From an uncultured Chloroflexota bacterium (lineage in GTDB: Bacteria > Chloroflexota > Anaerolineae > Anaerolineales > Anaerolineaceae): a stretch of DNA of 5,009 nucleotides. The stretch is from assembly GCA_902795255.1 (NCBI GenBank), contig CADBKS010000208.1:1-5009 (forward strand). Direction: 5' to 3'. The notes below the pieces were generated by a model, which was not told where the DNA came from, did not search any database, and saw only the letters and a program-made list of their open reading frames with translations. The translations under genes and the position numbers were made by a program. Shown here in pieces: positions 1-5,002 of the stretch (within the stretch, counting starts at the first letter, position 1; the number at the start of each line of letters is the position of its first letter).

Positions 1-47
1 CTCATTACGATCATAATGAGTCAGGGAACCTGTCCCCGTGACTCATT
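1..47. repeat. Compound palindrome at the left edge
   Basis: Two inverted repeats share an arm. CTCATTA (1-7) pairs with TAATGAG (14-20). AATGAGTCA (15-23) pairs perfectly with TGACTCATT (39-47), and this stem extends inward as GGGA (24-27) with TCCC (33-36) across a two-base bulge. Because AATGAG (15-20) can pair with either side, the two folds exclude each other. The second hairpin is followed by only a short T run (46-49), so it is a poor terminator on the plus strand. It resembles, from memory, dispersed palindromic repeats in clostridial intergenic regions. The element may continue left of the window. No protein-coding gene is supported here. Confidence 0.6.
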
Positions 48-73
48 TTCAGAGCAGCGAATAAACGTGAATT

Positions 74-122
74 CCCGAAGCCGGAGTAAATATCCACTCA
101 CCGGCGTTTCGGGCTGTTCCCG
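74..122. other. Imperfect hairpin in the 5' intergenic region
   Basis: CCCGAA (74-79), GCCGG (80-84) and AG (85-86) can pair with CT (97-98), CCGGC (101-105) and TTCGGG (108-113), with small bulges and a loop of about ten bases. CGGG (110-113) can instead pair with CCCG (119-122), giving a competing small hairpin followed by TTTAA. It could be the terminator of a gene left of the window or a structured leader. Apart from this, the edge palindrome and the promoter, I see nothing in positions 1-238. Confidence 0.4.
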
Positions 123-185
123 TTTAATGTCTGCTATGCCGGGGAAGTGAGTCCGGATGACGCTTTCTCTTTTCTGCGATATCTA

Positions 186-194
186 TGATATAAA
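186..194 (+). promoter_or_regulatory. Extended -10 promoter for the SGNH/YesL block
   Basis: TGATATAAA forms an extended -10: TG at 186-187, one base, then TATAAA at 189-194. At the usual distance upstream (about 166-171) there is only TCTCTT, so the -35 is poor and the extended -10 would have to carry recognition. Transcription would begin near 200, leaving a leader of about 38 bases with AGGAG at 229-233 before the ATG at 239. I see no convincing promoter between 430 and 520, so this one may serve all three plus-strand genes to 1827. Confidence 0.5.
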
Positions 195-238
195 TGTAGG
201 CAGATGTGAAAGATCGTTTTTTGTTTTTAGGAGAACTG

Positions 239-430
239 ATGAGAAAACATATCGTTTGTTTCGGTGACTCAAATACGCATGGTTACTGTGCCGACCCTGC
301 GGACTGTGCGTTCATGGATGCGGAAGGTGTGGCGGAATTTAACAAGGTCGATTATATGCATCTGACAGCTAAGGGACACAGTCAACTGGCTGAGGCACTT
401 TCGAAAAAAATCATCGAAATATTGCCGTAA
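239..430 (+). pseudogene. Miniature SGNH hydrolase with internal in-frame deletion
   Basis: The 63-residue product joins the two ends of an SGNH/GDSL hydrolase. Residues 1-24 match the N-terminus of the intact neighbour (521-1186), including GDSN with the nucleophile Ser at 11. Residues 25-63, from FMDAEG, match its C-terminus from residue 180, including the catalytic Asp-x-x-His (D38, H41). About 155 residues are missing, among them the block II glycine and the GTND asparagine that build the oxyanion hole, plus the fold core. The frame is preserved (465 bases lost) and the normal stop remains. The start is ATG 239, because AGGAG lies at 229-233; an in-frame GTG at 206 lacks such a site. The two copies differ at 5 of the first 24 residues and more at the C-terminus, so they are diverged paralogues. 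GC is about 46% by hand count (87 of 190 bases, 241-430), lower than the neighbour. Activity as an esterase is unlikely. It is most simply a decayed duplicate, though it keeps a promoter, a ribosome site and an open frame. Confidence 0.85.
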
Positions 431-439
431 AGTTCAGCG

Positions 440-499
440 GGCCGCTCTTTCGGGCGGCCGGACAATAAAAACAGAGAGTAGAACCGGGTTTTACCCCGG
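440..499 (+). other. Two hairpins between the SGNH copies
   Basis: GGCCGCTC (440-447) pairs with GGGCGGCC (452-459), allowing one G-U pair, around the tetraloop TTTC; it starts ten bases after the stop of the miniature gene. It has no T run, so it may be a weak terminator or an mRNA 3'-end stabiliser. CCGGG (484-488) pairs with CCCGG (495-499), 21 bases before the ATG at 521. An alternative pairing of GTTTT (488-492) with AAAAC (500-504) competes with the second hairpin. The gap holds no gene. Confidence 0.5.
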
Positions 500-520
500 A
501 AAACGGACTGCAGAAATCAT

Positions 521-1186
521 ATGAAAAAGCACATTGTATGTTATGGTGATTCCAATACGCACGGAGCCTGTAAGGATCCCGCGGACAGCGCAGACCACGG
601 CAGCCGGTTCAATGAAAATGAACGCTGGACCTGTCTGCTGCAAAAGGAACTGGGAGAAGATTATCTGGTCATTGAGGAAGGTTTATCCGGACGCACCTGT
701 GCGTTCGATGATCCGCTCCATGAGGGACTTTCCGGTGTGATGCACGTCACGCCGATCCTGATGAGCCATGAGCCGGTGGACCTGATGATCATCATGCTGG
801 GGACCAATGATGTGAAGGCGTATTTCAGCGCCTCTCCGCTCAACATCGCTACGGCGATGGAGCGTCTGGTACGGAAATCGCAGGCAACCCTCTGCTGGGG
901 AGATCATGGGCCGAACATCCTGATCGTGTGCCCTCCGTGGATCACGGACGGACTTTATGAAGATGAGGCCGGGCTGAAGATGGGGCCGGGCTGTCCGGAA
1001 AAGTCCCGGGAACTTGCCAAATATTACGAGCGGGTCGCAGTGATGACCGGATGCGGTTTTATGGATGCGGAAGGGATCGCGGAATTTAACCGCATCGACT
1101 GTATGCATCTGACGGCCAGGGGACACCGGATGCTTGCGGACGCGCTGGCTGAAAAAGTGAAGGAACTGGCCGGAACTGGATGCTGA
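521..1186 (+). CDS. SGNH/GDSL hydrolase, arylesterase-like
   Basis: A 221-residue, full-length serine esterase of the SGNH hydrolase superfamily. All conserved blocks are visible: GDSN at residues 9-12 (nucleophile S11), EEGLSGRT at 52-59 (block II glycine, G54 or G57), GTND at 94-97 (oxyanion N96), and D193-x-x-H196 in IDCMHLT. The stretches ERWT, VIEEGLSGRT, DDP and IIMLGTND-KAYF closely resemble, from memory, the Mycobacterium smegmatis arylesterase/perhydrolase, suggesting hydrolysis of small acyl or aryl esters. The natural substrate cannot be read from sequence. There is no signal peptide, so it should be cytoplasmic. The ATG at 521 begins the conserved MKKHIVCYGDSN, but its Shine-Dalgarno is weak (only GGA at 505-507, about 13 bases away), unlike the miniature copy upstream. 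Its end overlaps the next gene by 7 bases, which implies translational coupling. Family assignment is secure; substrate is not. Confidence 0.93.
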   Translation: MKKHIVCYGDSNTHGACKDPADSADHGSRFNENERWTCLLQKELGEDYLVIEEGLSGRTCAFDDPLHEGLSGVMHVTPILMSHEPVDLMIIMLGTNDVKAYFSASPLNIATAMERLVRKSQATLCWGDHGPNILIVCPPWITDGLYEDEAGLKMGPGCPEKSRELAKYYERVAVMTGCGFMDAEGIAEFNRIDCMHLTARGHRMLADALAEKVKELAGTGC

Positions 1187-1827
1187 ACAGGATCTTTTCG
1201 CAGGAGGGATTTCTCTGGAAGGGTCTGAACATCCTGACGGATCTGATCTTTCTCAGTGTGATCTGGTCCTTCCTCAGCCTGCTGATCATCCCGATCGGGC
1301 CCGCGACGACCGCGCTTTATGATGCAGTGGTTCACGGGATCCGCCGGCGGGAGCCGGATGTTTATCCGCGTTTTTTCCGGACTTTCCGGAGGGAGTTTAA
1401 AACCGCGGCGATTTCCGGCCTGTTCTGGGGTGTGCTGATCCTGGCCTGTGTGCTGACCGTGCGGTACCTTCTGGCTCTGGGTGAAACTTCGCGCAGCGCA
1501 TTCGCGGCCGGGATCGCCTATTATATCGTTCTGATCGTTCCGCTGGGAGCCGCATGCTGGGTCTTTCCGCTGCTTTCACGCTTTACTTTCGGGCTGCGGG
1601 AGCTGAATCTGACCGCGCTGCGGATGGCGCTGGGATATCTGCCTGCGACGCTGATCCTGGTGCTGATGACGATCGAGGTGTTGCAGTGGTGCCTGAATGC
1701 GATATGGCCGTTCGCCTTTATGCCGGCGCTGACGATGCTGCTGTGGTCGCTGTTTACGGAACGTGTATTTAAAAAATTTGAGCCTGCTCATGCAGAGGAG
1801 CAGGCCGGGGCAGCCGGAGAAGGCTGA
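1180..1827 (+). CDS. YesL/DUF624 family membrane protein
   Basis: A 215-residue integral membrane protein. The N-terminus (FSQEGFLWKGLNILTDL, then IPIGPATTALYDAV near residues 37-50) carries the DUF624/YesL signature, and the YPRFFRTFRREFK segment (62-74) after the first helix is also typical. About five hydrophobic segments are visible, near 18-40, 77-100, 109-130, 149-169 and 172-193, and the tail is acidic and Ala/Gly-rich. Family function is not established. In Bacillus subtilis yesL lies in a rhamnogalacturonan-use gene cluster, and relatives often sit beside carbohydrate ABC transporters or sugar hydrolases, so a role near the esterase is plausible but inferred. Its ATG lies inside the end of the esterase gene (7-base overlap, no strong ribosome site of its own), so translation is probably coupled. 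The stop falls four bases from the stop of the convergent regulator, and the last codons also encode that regulator's likely terminator. Confidence 0.88.
   Translation: MLNRIFSQEGFLWKGLNILTDLIFLSVIWSFLSLLIIPIGPATTALYDAVVHGIRRREPDVYPRFFRTFRREFKTAAISGLFWGVLILACVLTVRYLLALGETSRSAFAAGIAYYIVLIVPLGAACWVFPLLSRFTFGLRELNLTALRMALGYLPATLILVLMTIEVLQWCLNAIWPFAFMPALTMLLWSLFTERVFKKFEPAHAEEQAGAAGEG
1771..1805 (-). terminator. Rho-independent terminator of the LytTR gene, inside the yesL-like gene
   Basis: Read on the minus strand, GCCTGCTC (1805-1798) pairs perfectly with GAGCAGGC (1789-1782) around an 8-base loop, and an ATTTTTT run (1777-1771) follows about five bases after the stem. It lies some 27 bases beyond the regulator's stop codon. 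On the plus strand it has no T run, so it should act leftward only. The stem is encoded by about residues 201-209 of the yesL-like protein, so the two transcripts would overlap antisense by about 60 bases. Confidence 0.6.
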
Positions 1828-1831
1828 CCGT

Positions 1832-2584
1832 TCAGGCTGTACCGGACAGGCTCAGCGGATCTCTGCGGTTCTGGGAATAGCAGTAGTTTTTCCAGGTCTG
1901 TTCGATCTTTTTGCTGCTTTTCACGGTGACCGGAAGCTGCCGGCCGTCTGACAGATGGCAGATATTGTCCGAGATCCCGGTCACATAGTCCATATTGACG
2001 AGAATGCCGCGCATGATCATCAGAAAGCGCGGATCTTTTGTCAGCTGCTCCGCGGCGGCAGTGAAGGTCATCCTGGCGCGGGAGACCGTTCCGCTGAGGT
2101 CGGTGATCTCAAGGTAATTTGCGACCGTGACGATCGAAACGATCTCACTGTACGGCAGGCTGTACTCCTGCCGCCGGCTGACGAAATTAAGCCGCGGGGT
2201 CCCGGTTTCGGGGCTGATGTGTTTCAGAATGTCATCCATCAGCGCATAGAGACGGTCTGTTTCGGACGGTTTTTCGATGTAATCATATGCATGAACTTTA
2301 AAAGCGTCCGGCATATGTTCTTTGCTGGCGGTGAGAAACACCAGAAGCGTATCGCTGTCAGCCTCCCGAAGCTTCCGGGCGGCTTCAACACCGTTCATGC
2401 CGTTCATAAAAATGTCCAGAAAGACCACTGTATACTTCAGCGGATGGTACTCCGCAAGAAGCTCTTCTGCCGAAGAAAAACAGTGGATATCCATTCTGAG
2501 CCTTTTTTGTGAAGCGTAAGCAAGCAGCTGGGCGCGAAGGATCTCCGCATCCACGTGCATATCTTCAACAATTGCGATATTCAA
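1832..2584 (-). CDS. LytTR-family response regulator (AgrA/LytR type)
   Basis: A 250-residue two-component transcription regulator. The receiver domain spans about residues 1-122, with the acidic pair E7-D8, the phosphoacceptor D57 in VVFLDIFM, T85 in FLTAS and K105 in IEKPS. A LytTR DNA-binding domain spans about 130-232, with the family-typical NYLEI (156-160) and FLMIMRGILVNMDYV (187-201). Such proteins usually bind direct repeats as dimers after phosphorylation by a membrane histidine kinase. No kinase of that type is in the window, so its partner is elsewhere or unknown. The start is a TTG at 2584: AGGAGG lies nine bases upstream (2599-2594) and MNIAIVED is the normal receiver beginning. 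It is transcribed from its own promoter (2646-2618), divergently from the membrane protein at 2766, which makes that gene and its own promoter natural candidate targets. Family is certain; targets are inferred. Confidence 0.95.
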   Translation of the reverse strand: MNIAIVEDMHVDAEILRAQLLAYASQKRLRMDIHCFSSAEELLAEYHPLKYTVVFLDIFMNGMNGVEAARKLREADSDTLLVFLTASKEHMPDAFKVHAYDYIEKPSETDRLYALMDDILKHISPETGTPRLNFVSRRQEYSLPYSEIVSIVTVANYLEITDLSGTVSRARMTFTAAAEQLTKDPRFLMIMRGILVNMDYVTGISDNICHLSDGRQLPVTVKSSKKIEQTWKNYCYSQNRRDPLSLSGTA

Positions 2585-2593
2585 AATTTTGGT

Positions 2594-2599
2594 CCTCCT
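2594..2599 (-). promoter_or_regulatory. Ribosome binding site fixing a TTG start
   Basis: The minus strand reads AGGAGG nine bases before TTG at 2584-2582. The strength and spacing of this site, and the in-phase MNIAIVED receiver N-terminus, support TTG as the true start. Confidence 0.75.
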
Positions 2600-2617
2600 G
2601 AAAGCCTGACTGTGTTA

Positions 2618-2646
2618 ATTATAAAACTGTTTTTTTGTTTTTACAA
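2618..2646 (-). promoter_or_regulatory. Promoter of the LytTR regulator gene
   Basis: On the minus strand, -35 TTGTAA (2646-2641) is separated by exactly 17 bases from a perfect -10 TATAAT (2623-2618). Transcription would start near 2611, giving a leader of about 27 bases containing the AGGAGG site. The -35 matches the consensus at four of six positions. Confidence 0.65.
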
Positions 2647-2698
2647 TAAATATGCGGATAGATGTTGACGGCTTTTCGTTTTCTTCCAGATTTTTTTA

Positions 2699-2727
2699 TT
2701 ACAGCGGTGAATTTCGGATGATATAAT
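2699..2727 (+). promoter_or_regulatory. Promoter of the cysteine-cluster membrane protein
   Basis: -35 TTACAG (2699-2704), a 17-base spacer, and -10 TATAAT (2722-2727) preceded by TG at 2719-2720, making an extended -10. Transcription would begin near 2734, about 32 bases before the ATG at 2766. GATAT (2720-2724) and ATATC (2733-2737) form a short inverted repeat over the -10 and start region that could be an operator, but it is too short to claim. It may also drive the kinase gene downstream. Confidence 0.7.
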
Positions 2728-2765
2728 CGAAGATATCCACAGAATCCGACCGCGGAGAATTGCGA

Positions 2766-3536
2766 ATGAGAAAGTTAAGACTAACTCCTGTAAGTATATT
2801 CCATTATTTCAGACTTGTCTATCGATCCGTTCTTTTTATCTGGCTGCTGGTGCTTTATATCATACACAGGGCCGGCGGGCAGAAGGCCGAACTGACAACA
2901 ACGATCGAAAAGCGGCCGTTTATCGTCTCCCTTATCTGCGCGGTCTTTATTTTTGAGATGATCCTCCGCTTCTTTCCGTCCCGTCTGGAGAGCCCGGGCT
3001 CTCAGAAACAGTTCGCGCGGAATTACATCAAGTCCGGAAAGACGGATATCCTGATCCAGGATAACAACGGGGTGGTCCTGGTGCTGCTGATCTGGATCTG
3101 TTTCAACGCGGTGTGGGGAGCCCTGTATATGAAAGGGATCTTTGACGACGGGATCATGCTGCTGATCAGCTGCGCGTATTCGGTATCCGATATGATCTGT
3201 ATCCTGTTTTTCTGTCCGTTCCAGACCTGGTTCCTGAAAAACAAGTGCTGCGCGACCTGCCGGATCTATAACTGGGATTACGCGATGATCTTCACGCCGC
3301 TGTTTTTTGTGGCAAAGCCGTATACCTGGGGCCTGCTCGCGCTGTCCATCGCGCTGCTGGCCCGCTGGGAGATCACCTTCTACCGATACCCGGAACGCTT
3401 TTCCGAGAATACGAACGATTACCTGCGCTGCGCAAACTGTACGGAGAAGCTGTGTACGCATAAAAAACAGCTGCGGTCCCTGTGGGGGCATATCGCTGCT
3501 TTTACAGCAGAAAGAAGACAGCGGCTCCTGAAATAA
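2766..3536 (+). CDS. Unrecognised polytopic membrane protein with two cysteine clusters
   Basis: A 256-residue protein I do not recognise. Start: ATG 2766 has GGAG eight bases upstream (2754-2757); an in-frame TTG at 2760 is only two bases from that site. Hydrophobic segments lie near residues 20-36, 51-70, 102-121, 129-150, 172-184 and 187-201, giving about six helices. Positive charges (RKLR at the start, the 71-92 loop, KNK at 158-160, the basic C-terminus) predict both ends inside the cell. The two cysteine groups would then both be cytoplasmic: C161, C162 and C165 (KCCATCRIYNWD) between helices 4 and 5, and C222-x2-C225-x4-C230-x-H232 (RCANCTEKLCTHKK) in the tail. They could together bind zinc or an iron-sulfur cluster, but this is inference. 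It diverges from the LytTR regulator and precedes a Ser/Thr kinase with no clear terminator between, so it may be the regulator's target and the kinase's operon partner. Confidence 0.85.
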   Translation: MRKLRLTPVSIFHYFRLVYRSVLFIWLLVLYIIHRAGGQKAELTTTIEKRPFIVSLICAVFIFEMILRFFPSRLESPGSQKQFARNYIKSGKTDILIQDNNGVVLVLLIWICFNAVWGALYMKGIFDDGIMLLISCAYSVSDMICILFFCPFQTWFLKNKCCATCRIYNWDYAMIFTPLFFVAKPYTWGLLALSIALLARWEITFYRYPERFSENTNDYLRCANCTEKLCTHKKQLRSLWGHIAAFTAERRQRLLK

Positions 3537-3555
3537 AGTGTTTCCGCGGGAGCCG
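3522..3555 (+). other. Hairpin across the stop codon of the membrane protein gene
   Basis: CGGCTCC (3522-3528) pairs with GGAGCCG (3549-3555) over a 20-base loop that contains the stop codon. No T run follows, so termination here should be weak at best. Read-through into the kinase gene therefore remains likely. Confidence 0.35.
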
Positions 3556-3577
3556 TCCGGTCCGAAGGAGTGCTGCC

Positions 3578-3634
3578 ATGCATCTTTTTGCATTGACCTC
3601 TTCCCACATCCTCGCTTTTTATATAAAATGGTAA
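3578..3634 (+). CDS. Possible 18-codon small open reading frame
   Basis: ATG at 3578 lies seven bases after AAGGAG (3565-3570), as good a ribosome site as any here. The frame encodes 18 residues, MHLFALTSSHILAFYIKW, ending at TAA 3632-3634, two bases before the AGGAG (3637-3641) of the kinase gene. The peptide is hydrophobic with a KW end and shows no run of one regulatory amino acid. It could be a leader peptide coupling translation to the kinase, a tiny membrane peptide, or chance. A possible kinase promoter overlaps it. Nothing in the sequence beyond the ribosome site and placement proves translation. Confidence 0.3.
   Translation: MHLFALTSSHILAFYIKW
3593..3627 (+). promoter_or_regulatory. 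Weak candidate promoter for the kinase gene
   Basis: TTGACC (3593-3598) is a good -35, but the A/T element after it is badly spaced: TTTATA (3618-3623) is 19 bases away and TATAAA (3622-3627) is 23. It may give internal transcription of the kinase gene independent of the promoter at 2699, but the spacing argues against a strong one. Confidence 0.25.
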
Positions 3635-3650
3635 TCAGGAGAGAGAGTCG

Positions 3651-4913
3651 GTGATGAATTTCAACGGTATTTGCCTTGCATGTTTTCAGAACACAGGCGG
3701 ACTGAACCCGTGTCCGCACTGCGGTGCTGATGCTGCTCACATTCAGGTCTCTCCCCAGCATCTTACGCCCGGAACGGTCCTGAACCGCAACTACCTGATC
3801 GGGAAAGCGCTCGGCCAGGGCGGGTTCGGGATCACCTATATCGCCTGGGACCTGAACGCCTGGCGGACGGTCGCGGTGAAGGAATACTATCCGTCCGGAC
3901 TGGTCACCCGGGAGCGCGGGGTTTTTGTCGCCCCGATCGATGAGGACGCGAATGCCAAACTGAAAAAAGGGGTCAACCTGTTTTTCAAGGAAGCGCTGAT
4001 CCTCGGGAATTTCAGCGTCCATCCCAATATCGTCAACGTCCATCACTTTTTCAGGCAGAACAATACCGCTTATATCGTGATGGAGTATATCAAGGGGCGT
4101 TCCCTGAAGGATTATCTGCAGGACCGGGGCGGCAGCATCTCCTTTACGGAGACCATGCAGATCCTCTGCCCGATCATGGCGGCTCTGGATGACCTGCATC
4201 ATACGGGGCTGCTCCACCGGGATATCGCTCCGGACAATATCTATCTGACAGTGGACGGGCACGCGAAGCTGCTGGATTTCGGGGCGGCTCGTTTCAGTTT
4301 CGGAGAGGAGACCCAGAACGCGGCTTCCGTGATCAAACCCGGATACGCGCCGCTGGAACAGTACTCCGGCAGCGGGATCGATCAGGGATCCTGGACGGAT
4401 GTGTATGCGATGGGGGCTACTTTTTACCGTGCGCTCACGGGGAAAGTACCGACCGCTGCTCCGGACCGCGCGATGGGACGGCCGCTGCCGAGCCCGAAGG
4501 AATGCTGTGCAGCCCTTCCGGATCCGGCCGATAAGGCGATCATGCACGCGATGAACATGAAGCCGGAGGAGCGCTACGTCTCTATCCGCAGCTTTGAACA
4601 GGATATCGAAAAGGCCGCAGGTGCGGAGAAAAAGGCCGATGATCCGGATGCTTCCCACGTGTTCGCAGTCCCGCAGATCCCGAACACAGCTGTTTCACAG
4701 TTTCCGCCGGCTCCGAACCCCAGGCAGTCCTCCGGTCCGTATTCGGGGCCGCCGGTCCCGCCCGTTCCGCAGCAGCCGTGGAACCAGCCGTATCTCGGTT
4801 CTTCCCTGCAGACCGGTACTTCCGGAAAGGAGAAAAAGAACAGCGGATTCTTCCGCTGGATCTGGAAAAAGCGCCGCAAAAGGCTGCGGAAAATGGGGCT
4901 GCTGAAAAGTTAA
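3651..4913 (+). CDS. Zinc-ribbon Ser/Thr protein kinase
   Basis: A 420-residue Hanks-type kinase. Residues 8-24 form a zinc ribbon (C8-x2-C11, C21-x2-C24). The kinase domain spans about 46-320: glycine loop GQGGFG (55-60), ATP-binding K77 in VAVKEYY, helix-C E114, catalytic loop HRDIAPDN (189-196; base D191, metal-binding N196), DFG (209-211) and GYAPLEQY (231-238) in place of APE. The catalytic-loop lysine usual in HRDxKxxN is alanine (A193); this clostridial subfamily commonly has HRDISPDN, so activity is still expected. After the domain come a proline-rich linker (about 341-388) and a Trp/Lys/Arg-rich end (WIWKKRRKRLRK, 403-414). Unlike many relatives there is no C-terminal transmembrane helix. 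AGGAG (3637-3641) is nine bases from GTG 3651 and twelve from ATG 3654, so the start could be either. Substrates are unknown. Its placement after the cysteine-rich membrane protein suggests shared signalling, by inference. Confidence 0.93.
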   Translation: MMNFNGICLACFQNTGGLNPCPHCGADAAHIQVSPQHLTPGTVLNRNYLIGKALGQGGFGITYIAWDLNAWRTVAVKEYYPSGLVTRERGVFVAPIDEDANAKLKKGVNLFFKEALILGNFSVHPNIVNVHHFFRQNNTAYIVMEYIKGRSLKDYLQDRGGSISFTETMQILCPIMAALDDLHHTGLLHRDIAPDNIYLTVDGHAKLLDFGAARFSFGEETQNAASVIKPGYAPLEQYSGSGIDQGSWTDVYAMGATFYRALTGKVPTAAPDRAMGRPLPSPKECCAALPDPADKAIMHAMNMKPEERYVSIRSFEQDIEKAAGAEKKADDPDASHVFAVPQIPNTAVSQFPPAPNPRQSSGPYSGPPVPPVPQQPWNQPYLGSSLQTGTSGKEKKNSGFFRWIWKKRRKRLRKMGLLKS

Positions 4914-4919
4914 ATCAGG

Positions 4920-4942
4920 ACCACCGGCTGAGCCGGTGGTTT
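4920..4942 (+). terminator. Terminator after the kinase gene
   Basis: ACCACCGGC (4920-4928) pairs perfectly with GCCGGTGGT (4932-4940) over a three-base loop, starting seven bases after the stop codon. Only TTT (4940-4942) follows before GC, so the U tract is short, but the GC-rich nine-pair stem and its placement make it the likely end of this transcription unit. Confidence 0.7.
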
Positions 4943-4947
4943 GCTCT

Positions 4948-5002
4948 GCGCCTGTAAGGCGCTGGTACCCGCGTGCGCTTGTAAGCGCATGTCTGTAAAC
5001 GC
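4948..5002. repeat. Cluster of short palindromes sharing TGTAA
   Basis: GCGCC-TGTAA-GGCGC (4948-4962) and TGCGCT-TGTA-AGCGCA (4974-4989) are complete small hairpins. A third copy of the core, TGTAAACGC (4994-5002), lacks a clear left arm. The TGTAA cores begin at 4953, 4980 and 4994, so spacing is irregular. The loops match better than the stems, whose two arms co-vary. The cluster continues to or beyond the window edge, and no gene is supported here. Confidence 0.5.

Noticed and set aside
1..150. Plus-strand frame open from the left edge to a TGA at 148-150, a possible gene end
   Set aside because: It is read straight through two palindromes and its translation looks like no known protein; the full gene would lie outside the window, so it cannot be supported.
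206..238. GTG start extending the miniature SGNH protein by 11 residues
   Set aside because: ATG 239 has AGGAG at the right distance and gives the conserved family N-terminus; the GTG has no ribosome site.
683..1126. Minus-strand open frame opposite the esterase
   Set aside because: It lies wholly within the SGNH gene, whose catalytic blocks are all in the plus frame.
1955..2512. Plus-strand open frame of 185 codons
   Set aside because: It lies opposite the LytTR regulator, whose receiver and DNA-binding motifs are clear, and has no recognisable motif.
2601..2640. ACAG-containing repeats as a LytTR binding site upstream of the regulator
   Set aside because: On the minus strand ACAGTT and ACAGTC occur 17 bases apart, not the roughly 21-22 expected for LytTR direct repeats, and each matches the motif imperfectly.
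2665..2670. TTGACG as a -35 element on the plus strand
   Set aside because: Seventeen bases downstream the sequence is AGATTT, a poor -10, whereas TTACAG with an extended TATAAT fits much better.
3579..3597. ATGCA/TGCAT inverted repeat with a T run as a terminator before the kinase
   Set aside because: The stem is only five pairs and the T run sits in the loop rather than after the stem.
2781..4658. Long minus-strand open frame of 625 codons
   Set aside because: It runs opposite two well-supported plus-strand genes, spans their intergenic gap, and its Arg/His/Asp/Gln-rich translation has no recognisable domain. It is an antisense shadow of GC-rich coding sequence.
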